Positions 11,755 through 21,272 of a stretch of 64,000 nt of DNA are shown here, piece after piece. Within the stretch, counting starts at the first letter, position 1. Each line of letters begins with the position of its first letter. A model generated the notes under the pieces. That model searched no databases. It saw only the letters and a list, made by a program, of their open reading frames with translations, and was not told the origin of the DNA. The stretch comes from Marinobacterium stanieri (GTDB lineage: Bacteria > Pseudomonadota > Gammaproteobacteria > Pseudomonadales > Balneatricaceae). The translations under genes and the position numbers were made by a program. The stretch lies in NCBI RefSeq assembly GCF_900155945.1, contig NZ_FTMN01000004.1, forward strand, positions 186,001 to 250,000, written 5' to 3'.

Positions 11755-13179
11755 CTATATTTTAAAGTATCTCTTTATTAGAAGAAGCTCTTTATCACTA
11801 AAAAATTTAAAGTAAAAAACTGATGAAACAAATAATAAAATTAATAGTAATTTATAGACAATATACGAACCATAAGAAGCCATAAAAAACTTACCAATAA
11901 GAACAATTAAAAGGCTTAAAGAAAAAGACTTTAACAACAATATCCAGTCGTGAGGAACATAATATAGATTTTGACTATTGTAAATAAAATAAACAGAAAT
12001 AACTACCGATGAGATTAAAGTAGAAAAAGCAGCCCCTTGCAACCCCCAATATGGAATCATAGTGTAATTTAAAACAAAGCAAATTAAAGCACCGATAAAG
12101 TTGCCTTTTAGAAAAATATCAGTTTTTTTATAAATTACCATTCCAGGCATAAAAATATAAACATTTATAAGAAAAATAGTCGGCATTAATAAAGGAATAA
12201 GTCCTGATGATTCCTTATAATCATCAGTAGAAAAAAAACCAACTATTAAGTCTGAAAACAGGGAAATGACAATAAAGAAAAAGGATGCAAAAATAAAAAA
12301 ACATCTAAAAACAACTTCTATATTTTTAGGTGTTGTTGTTAGCTTATGATAATTATAAATAAGAGGGCTAAATGCAGCTTGAAACCCAGTCATTAATAAG
12401 CCAAATATTGACGATATTTTATAAGCTAGTGAGTATATTGCAACATCTGAAGAGCTCAAATATAAGCCAATCATAACTCTATCAATATACAAAATAGACC
12501 AAACAAACACCCCAGAAAAAACCAAAGGAATAGAGAATCTTAGCATTTTCCTCAAAAAAGTTAAGTCTATAAAAAGAAAAATTTTAAAACGAGCAGAAAG
12601 AAGACTAATAATAAACCCGGACATAGATCCAATCAGAAGCCCCAATAGAATGCCTGCTAAACCGAAATCATAATAAATCGTAAATAAATAAGAAGTGATT
12701 AAAGTAATTATAGAACATAGTATGTTTGAAATGGCATAGTATTTTGGCTTAAAGGAGAATCTCATGTAAGTTTGCATGAAATAAAACATTCCTTGAATCC
12801 AAATATACCCAACACCAATCAAAAATAGAAATTTAAAATCTTCCGTGAGATTAATAAAATTAATTATATAATCTGAAAAAAATACAGCGATAAGAGAAGC
12901 AAGTGTATATAGAAACAGTGAAAACCAAAAAGCTGTTGAAAAAATTAAACTTTTATCTCTGATACTTTTTTCACTATAATAGCGCGCAAAACCTTGATGA
13001 ATTTCAAGAGTCAAAGTTAACTTTACAAAGTGCGAAAAAATCAAAAAAAGATCAAGATTCCCGTACTCATTAACGGTAAGAACCCGAGTATAGAGAGGTA
13101 TTAATAGGAAACCAATACCTCTTGATAGAAAAATTGGTATTGTGTATAAAAAACTATCTTTCAATAATTTATGAATCAT
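11755..13179 (-). CDS. wzx: Wzx-type lipid-linked oligosaccharide flippase (MATE/MOP superfamily)
   Basis: 474 residues, about 12-14 hydrophobic segments spread along the whole length, with the N-terminal FLSRGIGFLLIPLYTRVLTVNEYGNLDLF typical of the polysaccharide-synthesis (PST) family read in parts. It would flip the Und-PP-linked repeat unit across the inner membrane. Codon use is strongly AT-rich, as is common for Wzx in exchangeable glycan cassettes. It lies 12 bases after the glycosyltransferase gene upstream. No Wzy or Wzz gene accompanies it. Confidence 0.9.
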   Translation of the reverse strand: MIHKLLKDSFLYTIPIFLSRGIGFLLIPLYTRVLTVNEYGNLDLFLIFSHFVKLTLTLEIHQGFARYYSEKSIRDKSLIFSTAFWFSLFLYTLASLIAVFFSDYIINFINLTEDFKFLFLIGVGYIWIQGMFYFMQTYMRFSFKPKYYAISNILCSIITLITSYLFTIYYDFGLAGILLGLLIGSMSGFIISLLSARFKIFLFIDLTFLRKMLRFSIPLVFSGVFVWSILYIDRVMIGLYLSSSDVAIYSLAYKISSIFGLLMTGFQAAFSPLIYNYHKLTTTPKNIEVVFRCFFIFASFFFIVISLFSDLIVGFFSTDDYKESSGLIPLLMPTIFLINVYIFMPGMVIYKKTDIFLKGNFIGALICFVLNYTMIPYWGLQGAAFSTLISSVVISVYFIYNSQNLYYVPHDWILLLKSFSLSLLIVLIGKFFMASYGSYIVYKLLLILLFVSSVFYFKFFSDKELLLIKRYFKI

Positions 13180-13191
13180 CTTAAATACCTT

Positions 13192-14499
13192 TTAGGGTTC
13201 TTTGATGAACTCTAAAAAAGCATTTTCAACCTCAGGCCTATGTGAAAGACCAAGTGAATCCACTCCTTTATTTTTTATGATTTTATTTACTGAACATTTT
13301 ATTTCTTCCCTAGATAAGCCAACACCTTCAACATAAATAACGGTATCAGGATGATAGTACCAATCAGCAGGAATGTCATTTTTTATTAGCTTCAAATATC
13401 GCTTAGCCACACACCTTGCATCCCATTTATCCTTAACAAAACCTTCAGATAAATCTCCTATTTTTTTTCTTAATGAATCATCGTCAATCATTTTTTTAAT
13501 CGCACACTTCATTTTTTCGGGATGGCAAGTCATTGTAGGTGGCCACATATCACTGTGAGTAACTTCCTTTAATTTACCTAATCCATAACCTGCAACTACT
13601 GATGGTTTAGAAAACCAAGCGGCTTCTTTAGAGAGGCCGGCCATAGGAGTATCACTGTAAAGCTGATCTACTATGAAGTCACACTTCATAATCTCTAAAA
13701 GTATTTGAGAAAATGGAACACCCTCTATCTCAACATAATCAATTAAATAACCTTCTCTTTTTAACTCACTAATAATATTAAAAATTTTTTCAGTACCTTT
13801 TACATATCTGTGGCTTGGACAATGCAATATTCGTATAGGTTTATTTTTAGAAATATTATTTCTATTAGCATTATACTCACTGGTAGTATAATACGATGGA
13901 AAACCTATATCGAACCAATTTATGAATGGTTTCTTTGAGAAATACGATGTTGATAAAGGTGCTCCAATAATATGAGTGGCATATTTCTGATGCCATTCAA
14001 TCATTCTTTTACTATATCTAACACGCCGCAATATTTCAGTTTCATCTGGCGCAGTACCATCTTTAGAATATAAAGCACCATTAATATATGCCGGTCGAGA
14101 TTCAGACCCTAATCCAATATTCGAAATCACAACCTTACCCATCCATTTTAGAATAGGCAAGTCTAGATTAAATGGAAAAAGAGACCTTCCAAAAGAAAAC
14201 ACAAAAACATCATATTTCAATATTGCTAGAAATGCCCAAATCGCTATCAATATTAATTCAACTATTAACATTGGGTAAAAAAATGGATTTATTTTTCTAA
14301 TCTTATTCCTTTTATTTCCAATTTTTTTACTGAGCAGTATTAGAAAAGGGTCATTATTTTTTTCGGAATATTTAAAATGATGATCTTTATAAGTAACATA
14401 GTCACAATCAACTCCCAATAACTCAAAGCCTTTATGGAGCTGATTGTTATAATTTGCTATTTCAACAGGGGCAATCAGTATTTTTTTTTTAGTTAGCAT
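13192..14499 (-). CDS. Glycosyltransferase-like protein of the AT-rich cassette
   Basis: 435 residues, AT-rich, immediately after the acyltransferase gene (stop and start abut at 14499/14500). The N-terminus KKKILIAPVEIANYNNQLHKG and the C-terminal half (IRILHCPSHRYVKGTEKI, MKCDFIVDQLYSDTPMAGLSKEAA, KPSVVAGYG) suggest a GT-B fold with a distant GT4-like nucleotide-sugar domain. A hydrophobic stretch near residues 75-105 may anchor it to the membrane. The family assignment is loose and the sugar unknown. The last 60 residues match no motif I recognise. Confidence 0.65.
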   Translation of the reverse strand: MLTKKKILIAPVEIANYNNQLHKGFELLGVDCDYVTYKDHHFKYSEKNNDPFLILLSKKIGNKRNKIRKINPFFYPMLIVELILIAIWAFLAILKYDVFVFSFGRSLFPFNLDLPILKWMGKVVISNIGLGSESRPAYINGALYSKDGTAPDETEILRRVRYSKRMIEWHQKYATHIIGAPLSTSYFSKKPFINWFDIGFPSYYTTSEYNANRNNISKNKPIRILHCPSHRYVKGTEKIFNIISELKREGYLIDYVEIEGVPFSQILLEIMKCDFIVDQLYSDTPMAGLSKEAAWFSKPSVVAGYGLGKLKEVTHSDMWPPTMTCHPEKMKCAIKKMIDDDSLRKKIGDLSEGFVKDKWDARCVAKRYLKLIKNDIPADWYYHPDTVIYVEGVGLSREEIKCSVNKIIKNKGVDSLGLSHRPEVENAFLEFIKEP

Positions 14500-15039
14500 T
14501 TATTCTATGTCAGAATCATTTTTTATGGTTGACATTGGACGGCAAGGCGTTCCAAAAGCTTTAGTATCATTTGGTATGTCATTTATTACAAAACTATTAG
14601 CTCCGATAATAGAACCTTGACCTATTGTTACTCCCTTTGATATCACCACATTTGGGCCAATATAACACCTATCCCCAATGTAAGTTTCACTATATTCAAT
14701 TGATTTTAATCCCCCTGAAATAGTTTTCTCCACTGTATCATGTGAATAAATTTGAACACCTGCAGATATGGTACAATTAGACCCTATTCTAAGCCCACCA
14801 CTGCCATCTAATATGGTATATGGCCCAATCCATGTATCTTTTCCTACAGATACATCACCTAGAACTAAGCAGCTATCATAGACGGATGTTCCACTGCCAA
14901 AACCTAGAGTTTTGGATTTTTCCCACCTGTCAACAATATAGTCACCAAACGGGAGTGTTCTACAAAACTTATTATTAATTTCAACCTGTTTACCTAACCA
15001 GAATCTCTTTAAAAAATAAAAAAATATTTTTTTAATCAT
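14500..15039 (-). CDS. Left-handed beta-helix acyltransferase (hexapeptide, LbetaH)
   Basis: 179 residues. Isoleucine-patch hexapeptide repeats run through the middle ([67 protein letters not shown]). The ending GTPCRPM is the usual GxPAK/R close of sugar O- or N-acetyltransferases. The histidine in QIYSHD is a likely catalytic residue. It acts on a sugar nucleotide or lipid-linked sugar; the substrate cannot be read from sequence. It lies between the aminotransferase and the glycosyltransferase genes, so N-acylation of the amino sugar made by its neighbours is one option. Confidence 0.85.
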   Translation of the reverse strand: MIKKIFFYFLKRFWLGKQVEINNKFCRTLPFGDYIVDRWEKSKTLGFGSGTSVYDSCLVLGDVSVGKDTWIGPYTILDGSGGLRIGSNCTISAGVQIYSHDTVEKTISGGLKSIEYSETYIGDRCYIGPNVVISKGVTIGQGSIIGANSFVINDIPNDTKAFGTPCRPMSTIKNDSDIE

Positions 15040-15057
15040 ATTATCAATATTGTATAG

Positions 15058-16167
15058 CTATCCATACATGATTTTATTTAATTTTTCAAATACAAACTCA
15101 GTATCTTCGAAGGTCATTTTTTCATAAAGTGGTAAAGCAAGCCCTTGGTTATGTAAATTTTCTGAATTATTTTTTACTTCACACTCTACTCCCCATATAT
15201 TTATAAAAGACATACTTTGCGCCCCAACACCAGCTTCAACGCCTGATTCATGTAATTTTTTTATGATATTATTTCTATTATGAGAGGGAGCAAGGACAAT
15301 CATGAAGGTTTGCCAGCTATGACCATCTAAATATTCAGGTGTATTTATTAAGTTAGCATTAGCAAGAGGTTTTAATAATTTTAAATATTTATTAACTAAG
15401 GCACGCCGTTTATTAATCCAGCTTTCCAAATATGGCAACTGCTTACGTCCCATTGCAGCCTGAAAATTTGTTAATCGGTAGTTTGTACTCGGTACTATAA
15501 AATCCATACCCCTTTCATTTTTTACCATTCCATGATTTCTTAGCATTCTAAGTTTCGCGGCCATTCTGGAACAGTTGGTCGCTACAGCTCCGCCTTCACC
15601 AGTTGTCAATGTTTTCCTTGGGTGAAAAGAGAAACAGCCTAGGTCGCCAAATGTACCAGCATATCTTTTATTAATATTCGAGCCTAAAGCACATGCTGCA
15701 TCTTCAATTATTTTCAGATCATATTTTGATGCTATTTTTTTAATAGTCTCCATATCAGCAATACAACCAAATTCATGTACAGGCATTATTGCCTTTAATT
15801 TTTCTTCTCCATTCCAATTTTTAACAACATCCTCAAGTAAGTTTGTATCTATCGTATAATTTAAAGGATTAACATCAACGAATACTGGTTGAGCACCACA
15901 CATTGCAACTGCATTTGCGGAAGCCGGAAATGTAAAATCAGGAACTATTACTGCATCACCTTTCCCGATACCTAACGCAATAAGTGAAATATGCAATGCG
16001 GCAGTTCCTGATGAAACAAGTACTACATGTTCACACCCTAAAAAGCTTGCCAACTCTTTTTCGAAAGCTTCAGACTCGGCGCCATGAACTAACTGGCCGC
16101 TTTTAATTACATCTACTACCGATTGAATAGCTTCATCAGGTATATTGGGAGATGCTAATCTCAGCAT
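15058..16167 (-). CDS. DegT/DnrJ/EryC1/StrS family sugar aminotransferase
   Basis: 369 residues, normal for the family. Features: an N-terminal substrate loop (SGQLVHGAESEAFEKELA), the PLP-phosphate region SSGTAALHISLIALGIGKGD, IIEDAACALGSNINKRYAG, and the Schiff-base lysine at about residue 185 in SFHPRKTLTTGEGG. It would transaminate a keto-sugar nucleotide. Its start codon overlaps the stop of the SDR gene upstream (both at 16167), so the two are probably a functional pair. It is distinct from the WbpE aminotransferase two genes upstream and belongs to the AT-rich cassette. Confidence 0.9.
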   Translation of the reverse strand: MLRLASPNIPDEAIQSVVDVIKSGQLVHGAESEAFEKELASFLGCEHVVLVSSGTAALHISLIALGIGKGDAVIVPDFTFPASANAVAMCGAQPVFVDVNPLNYTIDTNLLEDVVKNWNGEEKLKAIMPVHEFGCIADMETIKKIASKYDLKIIEDAACALGSNINKRYAGTFGDLGCFSFHPRKTLTTGEGGAVATNCSRMAAKLRMLRNHGMVKNERGMDFIVPSTNYRLTNFQAAMGRKQLPYLESWINKRRALVNKYLKLLKPLANANLINTPEYLDGHSWQTFMIVLAPSHNRNNIIKKLHESGVEAGVGAQSMSFINIWGVECEVKNNSENLHNQGLALPLYEKMTFEDTEFVFEKLNKIMYG

Positions 16168-17159
16168 TACTTTTCCTTAAATATTTTTGATAAATCTGGC
16201 AGAGAGTTTTCGTTTTTTGAAATCCAATCCGCAGTTAACTCAATACCTTCATTCAAATCAATTCTTGCCTCAAATCCCATTATACTTTTAGCTTTTTCAC
16301 ACTTTGGAATTCTTAATTCAATATCTGCTGACAGAGAATCTTTGAATACAATTTTAGATTTGCTTTTTAGTATTCTGCACACTGATTCTGCCAGCCCGTA
16401 AATAGTTGTCACTGCACGCGCATTACCAATATTAAAAGATTCTCCAACTGCATCTTCATGCTCCAAGCATTTCAGAACTCCGCTTACCATATCATCAACA
16501 TAACACCAAGCTCTTATTTGGCTACCATCTCCAAATATAAATAAGTCCTCCCCTTTAAGAGCTTTCCTTATAAAAATCGATAATGCTCCTTCACCTGTTT
16601 GACCAGGGCCGTACACATTGAAAGGCCTTACTGTCACAGTAGGGAGTCCATACTGCTTATAGTACGCATGAGCCATATGCTCACCAGCAAGCTTGCTTAC
16701 TGCGTAAGTCCATCTTGCTTCACCTACTGCACCCGTTACGGCATGATTAAGCTCATCAACCTTATAAGCATTTGAGCCAAATACTTCAGAAGTAGAAAAA
16801 TCGACAAATCTTTCAATAGTGCCTATTTCTTGCGCAACCTGTAAGACATTTGCGGTGCCAATCATGTTGACCCGCATTGTTGAGACCGGATTTTTTACTG
16901 TAGATTCGATACCTGCTATTGCTGCTGCATGAATGACAATATCTGAACCTTGCATGTGCTGTCTTAGCACTTCCAAGTCAAGAATATCACCTTTTATCTT
17001 AGTTATATTATGATGTTCCGAAAAATCTGTATAATCTAGTGAGTTTCGAGTGTAGTTATCGAAGGAAATTATTTTGTTGTTACCAGCAAGCTGAGAGATT
17101 AAACGACTAGCAATAAAGCCAGCACCACCAGTAATGAAAATTTTCTTATCTTTAATCAC
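16167..17159 (-). CDS. Extended SDR sugar-nucleotide epimerase/dehydratase
   Basis: 330 residues. NAD motif GGAGFIA at residues 10-16; active site YAVSKLAGE; then [21 protein letters not shown] and [12 protein letters not shown], both typical of UDP- or dTDP-sugar epimerases/dehydratases. It lies between wbpE and the second DegT aminotransferase. The order SDR, aminotransferase, acyltransferase suggests a second modified amino sugar besides ManNAc(3NAc)A. AT-rich. The exact reaction (4-epimerase, 4,6-dehydratase or other) is not resolved. Confidence 0.85.
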   Translation of the reverse strand: MIKDKKIFITGGAGFIASRLISQLAGNNKIISFDNYTRNSLDYTDFSEHHNITKIKGDILDLEVLRQHMQGSDIVIHAAAIAGIESTVKNPVSTMRVNMIGTANVLQVAQEIGTIERFVDFSTSEVFGSNAYKVDELNHAVTGAVGEARWTYAVSKLAGEHMAHAYYKQYGLPTVTVRPFNVYGPGQTGEGALSIFIRKALKGEDLFIFGDGSQIRAWCYVDDMVSGVLKCLEHEDAVGESFNIGNARAVTTIYGLAESVCRILKSKSKIVFKDSLSADIELRIPKCEKAKSIMGFEARIDLNEGIELTADWISKNENSLPDLSKIFKEK

Positions 17160-17160
17160 T

Positions 17161-18261
17161 TCAGCTTCCTAGTTCTACTTGACTAATAATATCAACCATA
17201 ATTTCAATATCTCTCTCTTTAATATATGCATGCATTGGTAAACTGATAACAGTCTTAGCCATTAAGTCGCCAACACATAAGTAATTATTGTCTGCTTTAA
17301 CAGCAGATTGCTTGTTTAAAGGTATAGGATAATGCACCGCCGTAGGAATACCTACTTTCTTCAACTCTTGCTGTACACGCCTGCGCTTTTTCACACGGAT
17401 TGTGTATTGCGCCCATGCAGAAACATTGTGTTTTTCCACATGAGGATTAGTATAGATCCCCGCCTTGTTTAAATAGTAAGTGTATTTATTTGCAACTTGA
17501 TTTCGCAATTTTATCTCTTCAGATAACAATTCAAATTTAGCTAGTAAAATAGCCGCCTGCAATGTATCTAACCGACTATTAACACCCACTCGAACATGGT
17601 GATAACGTTTATCCTGACCATGACGTGCGATCTGGCGGATTACTTTGGCCAAGTCTTCATCGCTGGTAAATATTGCTCCCCCATCTCCATAACAGCCAAG
17701 CGGTTTACTTGGGAAAAAACTGGTACAGGCAATCGTAGTCAGGTTGCAGGACTTTTTCCCCTTGTAACTGGCCCCAAAGCTTTGTGCAGCATCTTCGATC
17801 ACGGGTATACCGTGTTTTGCCGCAATAGCGTTGATTGCATCAAAGTCAGCGCACTGACCATACAGACTCACCGGAATTATTGCTTTAGTATTGGGGGTTA
17901 TGGCTGCTTCAAGCAGGTTCGGATCCAGGTTGTAGGTTTTTGGATCGATATCTATGTATACCGGCTTAGCGCCCAGCAAGGCAACGGTTTCGGCTGTCGC
18001 GATATAGCTGAAGCCAGGTACAATCACCTCATCACCCGCCCCAACCCCAAGTGCCATTTGGGCTATTTGCAGGGCATCGGTGCCATTACCACATGTGATG
18101 CAGTATTTGGACCCCGTGTAAGCGACAAGCTTTTCTTCAAGCTCAGTCACTTCTGGGCCAAGGATGTATTGGCCGTGGGCAAGTACTTTTTGGATACCGG
18201 CGTCAATTTTGTCTTTGATGCGGCTCTGTTGGGCGGCCAGGTCTATAAATTGCATAGTCAT
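17161..18261 (-). CDS. wbpE: UDP-2-acetamido-2-deoxy-3-oxo-glucuronate aminotransferase (WbpE-like)
   Basis: About 366 residues. The N-terminus [20 protein letters not shown], then [11 protein letters not shown], matches WbpE closely. The PLP lysine is at about residue 186 in [16 protein letters not shown]. It aminates the 3-keto product of WbpB to UDP-GlcNAc(3NH2)A. The longer frame back to 18288 starts with a GTG inside a REP element and reads MGAHSVRDK, so ATG 18259-18261 (or 18253-18255) is preferred. The first two thirds of the gene have ordinary GC, while the last 400 bases are AT-rich like the cassette that follows. This marks a probable recombination boundary inside the gene. Confidence 0.93.
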   Translation of the reverse strand: MTMQFIDLAAQQSRIKDKIDAGIQKVLAHGQYILGPEVTELEEKLVAYTGSKYCITCGNGTDALQIAQMALGVGAGDEVIVPGFSYIATAETVALLGAKPVYIDIDPKTYNLDPNLLEAAITPNTKAIIPVSLYGQCADFDAINAIAAKHGIPVIEDAAQSFGASYKGKKSCNLTTIACTSFFPSKPLGCYGDGGAIFTSDEDLAKVIRQIARHGQDKRYHHVRVGVNSRLDTLQAAILLAKFELLSEEIKLRNQVANKYTYYLNKAGIYTNPHVEKHNVSAWAQYTIRVKKRRRVQQELKKVGIPTAVHYPIPLNKQSAVKADNNYLCVGDLMAKTVISLPMHAYIKERDIEIMVDIISQVELGS

Positions 18262-18265
18262 TTTA

Positions 18266-18289
18266 TCGCGCACGGAGTGCGCTCCCACA
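18266..18289. repeat. REP between wbpD and wbpE
   Basis: A single intact REP (core GCGCACGGAGTGCGC on the + strand) fills the 32-base gap between the wbpD stop and the wbpE start. It creates a misleading in-frame GTG and lies within the operon transcript. Confidence 0.85.
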
Positions 18290-18293
18290 ATGG

Positions 18294-18878
18294 TTACACA
18301 GTTTGCTGCTTGATGAGCTTTGTGCCACTTAGCGTGTAGTTTTCACCCGTATGTTCACAGACGGCAGAGGTTTCTCCGCTGAGTGGTAGATCCAGCTGCT
18401 CACCAAACTCGCTCATCCAGCCGATCTGCTTTGCCGGCACCCCTACCATCAGCGCATAGGCGGGTACATCCTTATTGATAACAGCACCAGCACCAATAAA
18501 GGCATACTCGCCAATGGTCACACCACACACGATGGTGCAGTTAGCGCCTAAAGTGGCGCCTTTTTTGACAAGGGTATCGCGGTATTCATTTTTGCGCTCG
18601 ATCAGAGAGCGGGGGTTATATACATTGGTAAACACCATGCTGGGACCGCAGAAAACGCCTTCTTCCAAGTGTACATTGTCATATACCGAGACGTTATTCT
18701 GGATTTTACATTGATCACCAATGGTGACCTTGTTGCCAACAAAAACGTTTTGGCCAAGGGATACACCTTTGCCGATTTTGGCCCCGCTGCAGACATGGAC
18801 GAAGTGCCAAACACGTGACCCTTCGCCGATCTGAGCTCCATCGTCTACGATGGCAGATTCATGAACTTGGTAATTCAT
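18294..18878 (-). CDS. wbpD: UDP-2-acetamido-3-amino-2,3-dideoxyglucuronate N-acetyltransferase (WbpD-like)
   Basis: About 194 residues from ATG 18876-18878 (GGAAG nine bases upstream); an ATG six bases earlier is also possible. Left-handed beta-helix hexapeptide repeats run from [13 protein letters not shown] through [13 protein letters not shown] and [21 protein letters not shown], closing with [11 protein letters not shown]. It uses acetyl-CoA to acetylate the 3-amino group made by WbpE. It sits directly between wbpB and wbpE, as expected for this pathway. Confidence 0.93.
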   Translation of the reverse strand: MNYQVHESAIVDDGAQIGEGSRVWHFVHVCSGAKIGKGVSLGQNVFVGNKVTIGDQCKIQNNVSVYDNVHLEEGVFCGPSMVFTNVYNPRSLIERKNEYRDTLVKKGATLGANCTIVCGVTIGEYAFIGAGAVINKDVPAYALMVGVPAKQIGWMSEFGEQLDLPLSGETSAVCEHTGENYTLSGTKLIKQQTV

Positions 18879-18912
18879 ACACATTCACTTCCGAGGCAAG
18901 CGCCAACAAGAA

Positions 18913-19878
<966 letters not shown>

Positions 19879-21207
19879 TCAGGCCTTTACGATATGCGCG
19901 GCGGGTTCACGAAATTTACCGCGGCTGTCGACGATCAAGTTCGCATGCTGCTTGATCAGTTCATAGTCAAAACGATCATGATCAGTTGCTATGACAACGG
20001 CATCGAAGCTGGAAAGATTTTCGGGTGTAAGCGGCTCACTGGACAATTCAAAGAAATGTTCACGCATTTTAGGGAATACTGGGACATGGGGGTCTGCATA
20101 TGCAACCTTGCCACCTTTCGCCTCTATCAGCTCCATAATTTCGACTGAAGGCGACTCTCGCATGTCATCTACATTCTTTTTATAAGCAATTCCCAGCACC
20201 AATATTTTACTGTTCTTAAGTGCTTTGCCGGCCTCGTTCAGTCCATCCATCAACTTGCTGACCACATACTCCGGCATGGCACGATTCACTTCACCTGACA
20301 GCTCAATGAAACGGGTGTGTACACCATACTCTCGGGCCTTCCATGTCAGATAGAAAGGGTCAACTGGAATACAATGCCCTCCTAAACCGGGGCCGGGGTA
20401 GTAAGCAGTAAACCCGAACGGTTTGGTTTTGGCAGCATCAACCACTTCAAAGATATCAATACCCATGCGGTCAGCAACAATCTTCATTTCGTTGACCAGA
20501 CCTATATTCACAGCACGATGAATATTTTCCAGTAGCTTGGTCATTTCAGCAGCCTTGGTTGAGCTAACCGGCACGACCTGATCGATGGCTTGTTCATACA
20601 AGGCTTTTCCTGCTTCCAGGCATGATGAAGTGTGCCCACCAACAACTTTGGGAATAGTACGTGTTTCGAAATCCTGATTTCCCGGATCTTCGCGTTCAGG
20701 GGAGTAAACCAGAAAAATATTAGCACCGACCTGGAGCCCTGCAGACTGAACACGGGGCAATAATTCTTCTTCAGTTGTTCCCGGATAGGTCGTACTTTCC
20801 AGTGATATCACCTGCCCGGCACGCAAAAATGGCTGCAACGCATCAACAGTCTTGATCACGAAGCTGATATCTGGCTCACGAAACTTGTTCAGTGGTGTAG
20901 GAACACAAAGAATCAATGCATCACATTCCCCTGCACGCCTGAAATCAGTTGTCGCTTCAAACCCTGCCGTTATAGCCCCACGAATACTATCAACTGAAAT
21001 GTGCTCTATGTAGCTTTTGCCAGCGTTAAGCTGATCTACTTTTTCAGCATCAATATCAATACCAATAACTCTGAAGCCAGAGTCCATGTACCGCAGCATC
21101 AACGGTAATCCAACATACCCAAGCCCAACGATGCCAATGAAGGCTTCTTTATTTCTAAACTTGGCAATTGTTGTTTCAAGCGTTGGCATAATATTGGTTA
21201 TATCCAT
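19879..21207 (-). CDS. wbpA: UDP-N-acetylglucosamine 6-dehydrogenase (WbpA-like)
   Basis: 442 residues, UDP-glucose/GDP-mannose dehydrogenase family. The NAD motif GLGYVGLPL is near residue 29. The catalytic cysteine is at about residue 278 in [14 protein letters not shown], and the C-terminal domain shows [20 protein letters not shown]. It makes UDP-GlcNAcA from UDP-GlcNAc with 2 NAD+, the first step towards UDP-ManNAc(3NAc)A. No clear ribosome site precedes either ATG (21207 or the internal one at 21190), so the start is uncertain. It is second in the operon, 65 bases after the beta-CASP gene. Confidence 0.93.
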   Translation of the reverse strand: MDITNIMPTLETTIAKFRNKEAFIGIVGLGYVGLPLMLRYMDSGFRVIGIDIDAEKVDQLNAGKSYIEHISVDSIRGAITAGFEATTDFRRAGECDALILCVPTPLNKFREPDISFVIKTVDALQPFLRAGQVISLESTTYPGTTEEELLPRVQSAGLQVGANIFLVYSPEREDPGNQDFETRTIPKVVGGHTSSCLEAGKALYEQAIDQVVPVSSTKAAEMTKLLENIHRAVNIGLVNEMKIVADRMGIDIFEVVDAAKTKPFGFTAYYPGPGLGGHCIPVDPFYLTWKAREYGVHTRFIELSGEVNRAMPEYVVSKLMDGLNEAGKALKNSKILVLGIAYKKNVDDMRESPSVEIMELIEAKGGKVAYADPHVPVFPKMREHFFELSSEPLTPENLSSFDAVVIATDHDRFDYELIKQHANLIVDSRGKFREPAAHIVKA

Positions 21208-21272
21208 TTTGATGTTGATGATGTAAACAAAACTTCGATATATTGTGCTCTACAAATAATTTGCAGTAACAG

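Noticed and set aside
17161-18288. Longer WbpE start reading MGAHSVRDK
   Set aside because: The GTG lies inside a REP and the extension is REP-encoded; homologues begin near MQFIDLAAQ. The later ATGs at 18261/18255 are better.
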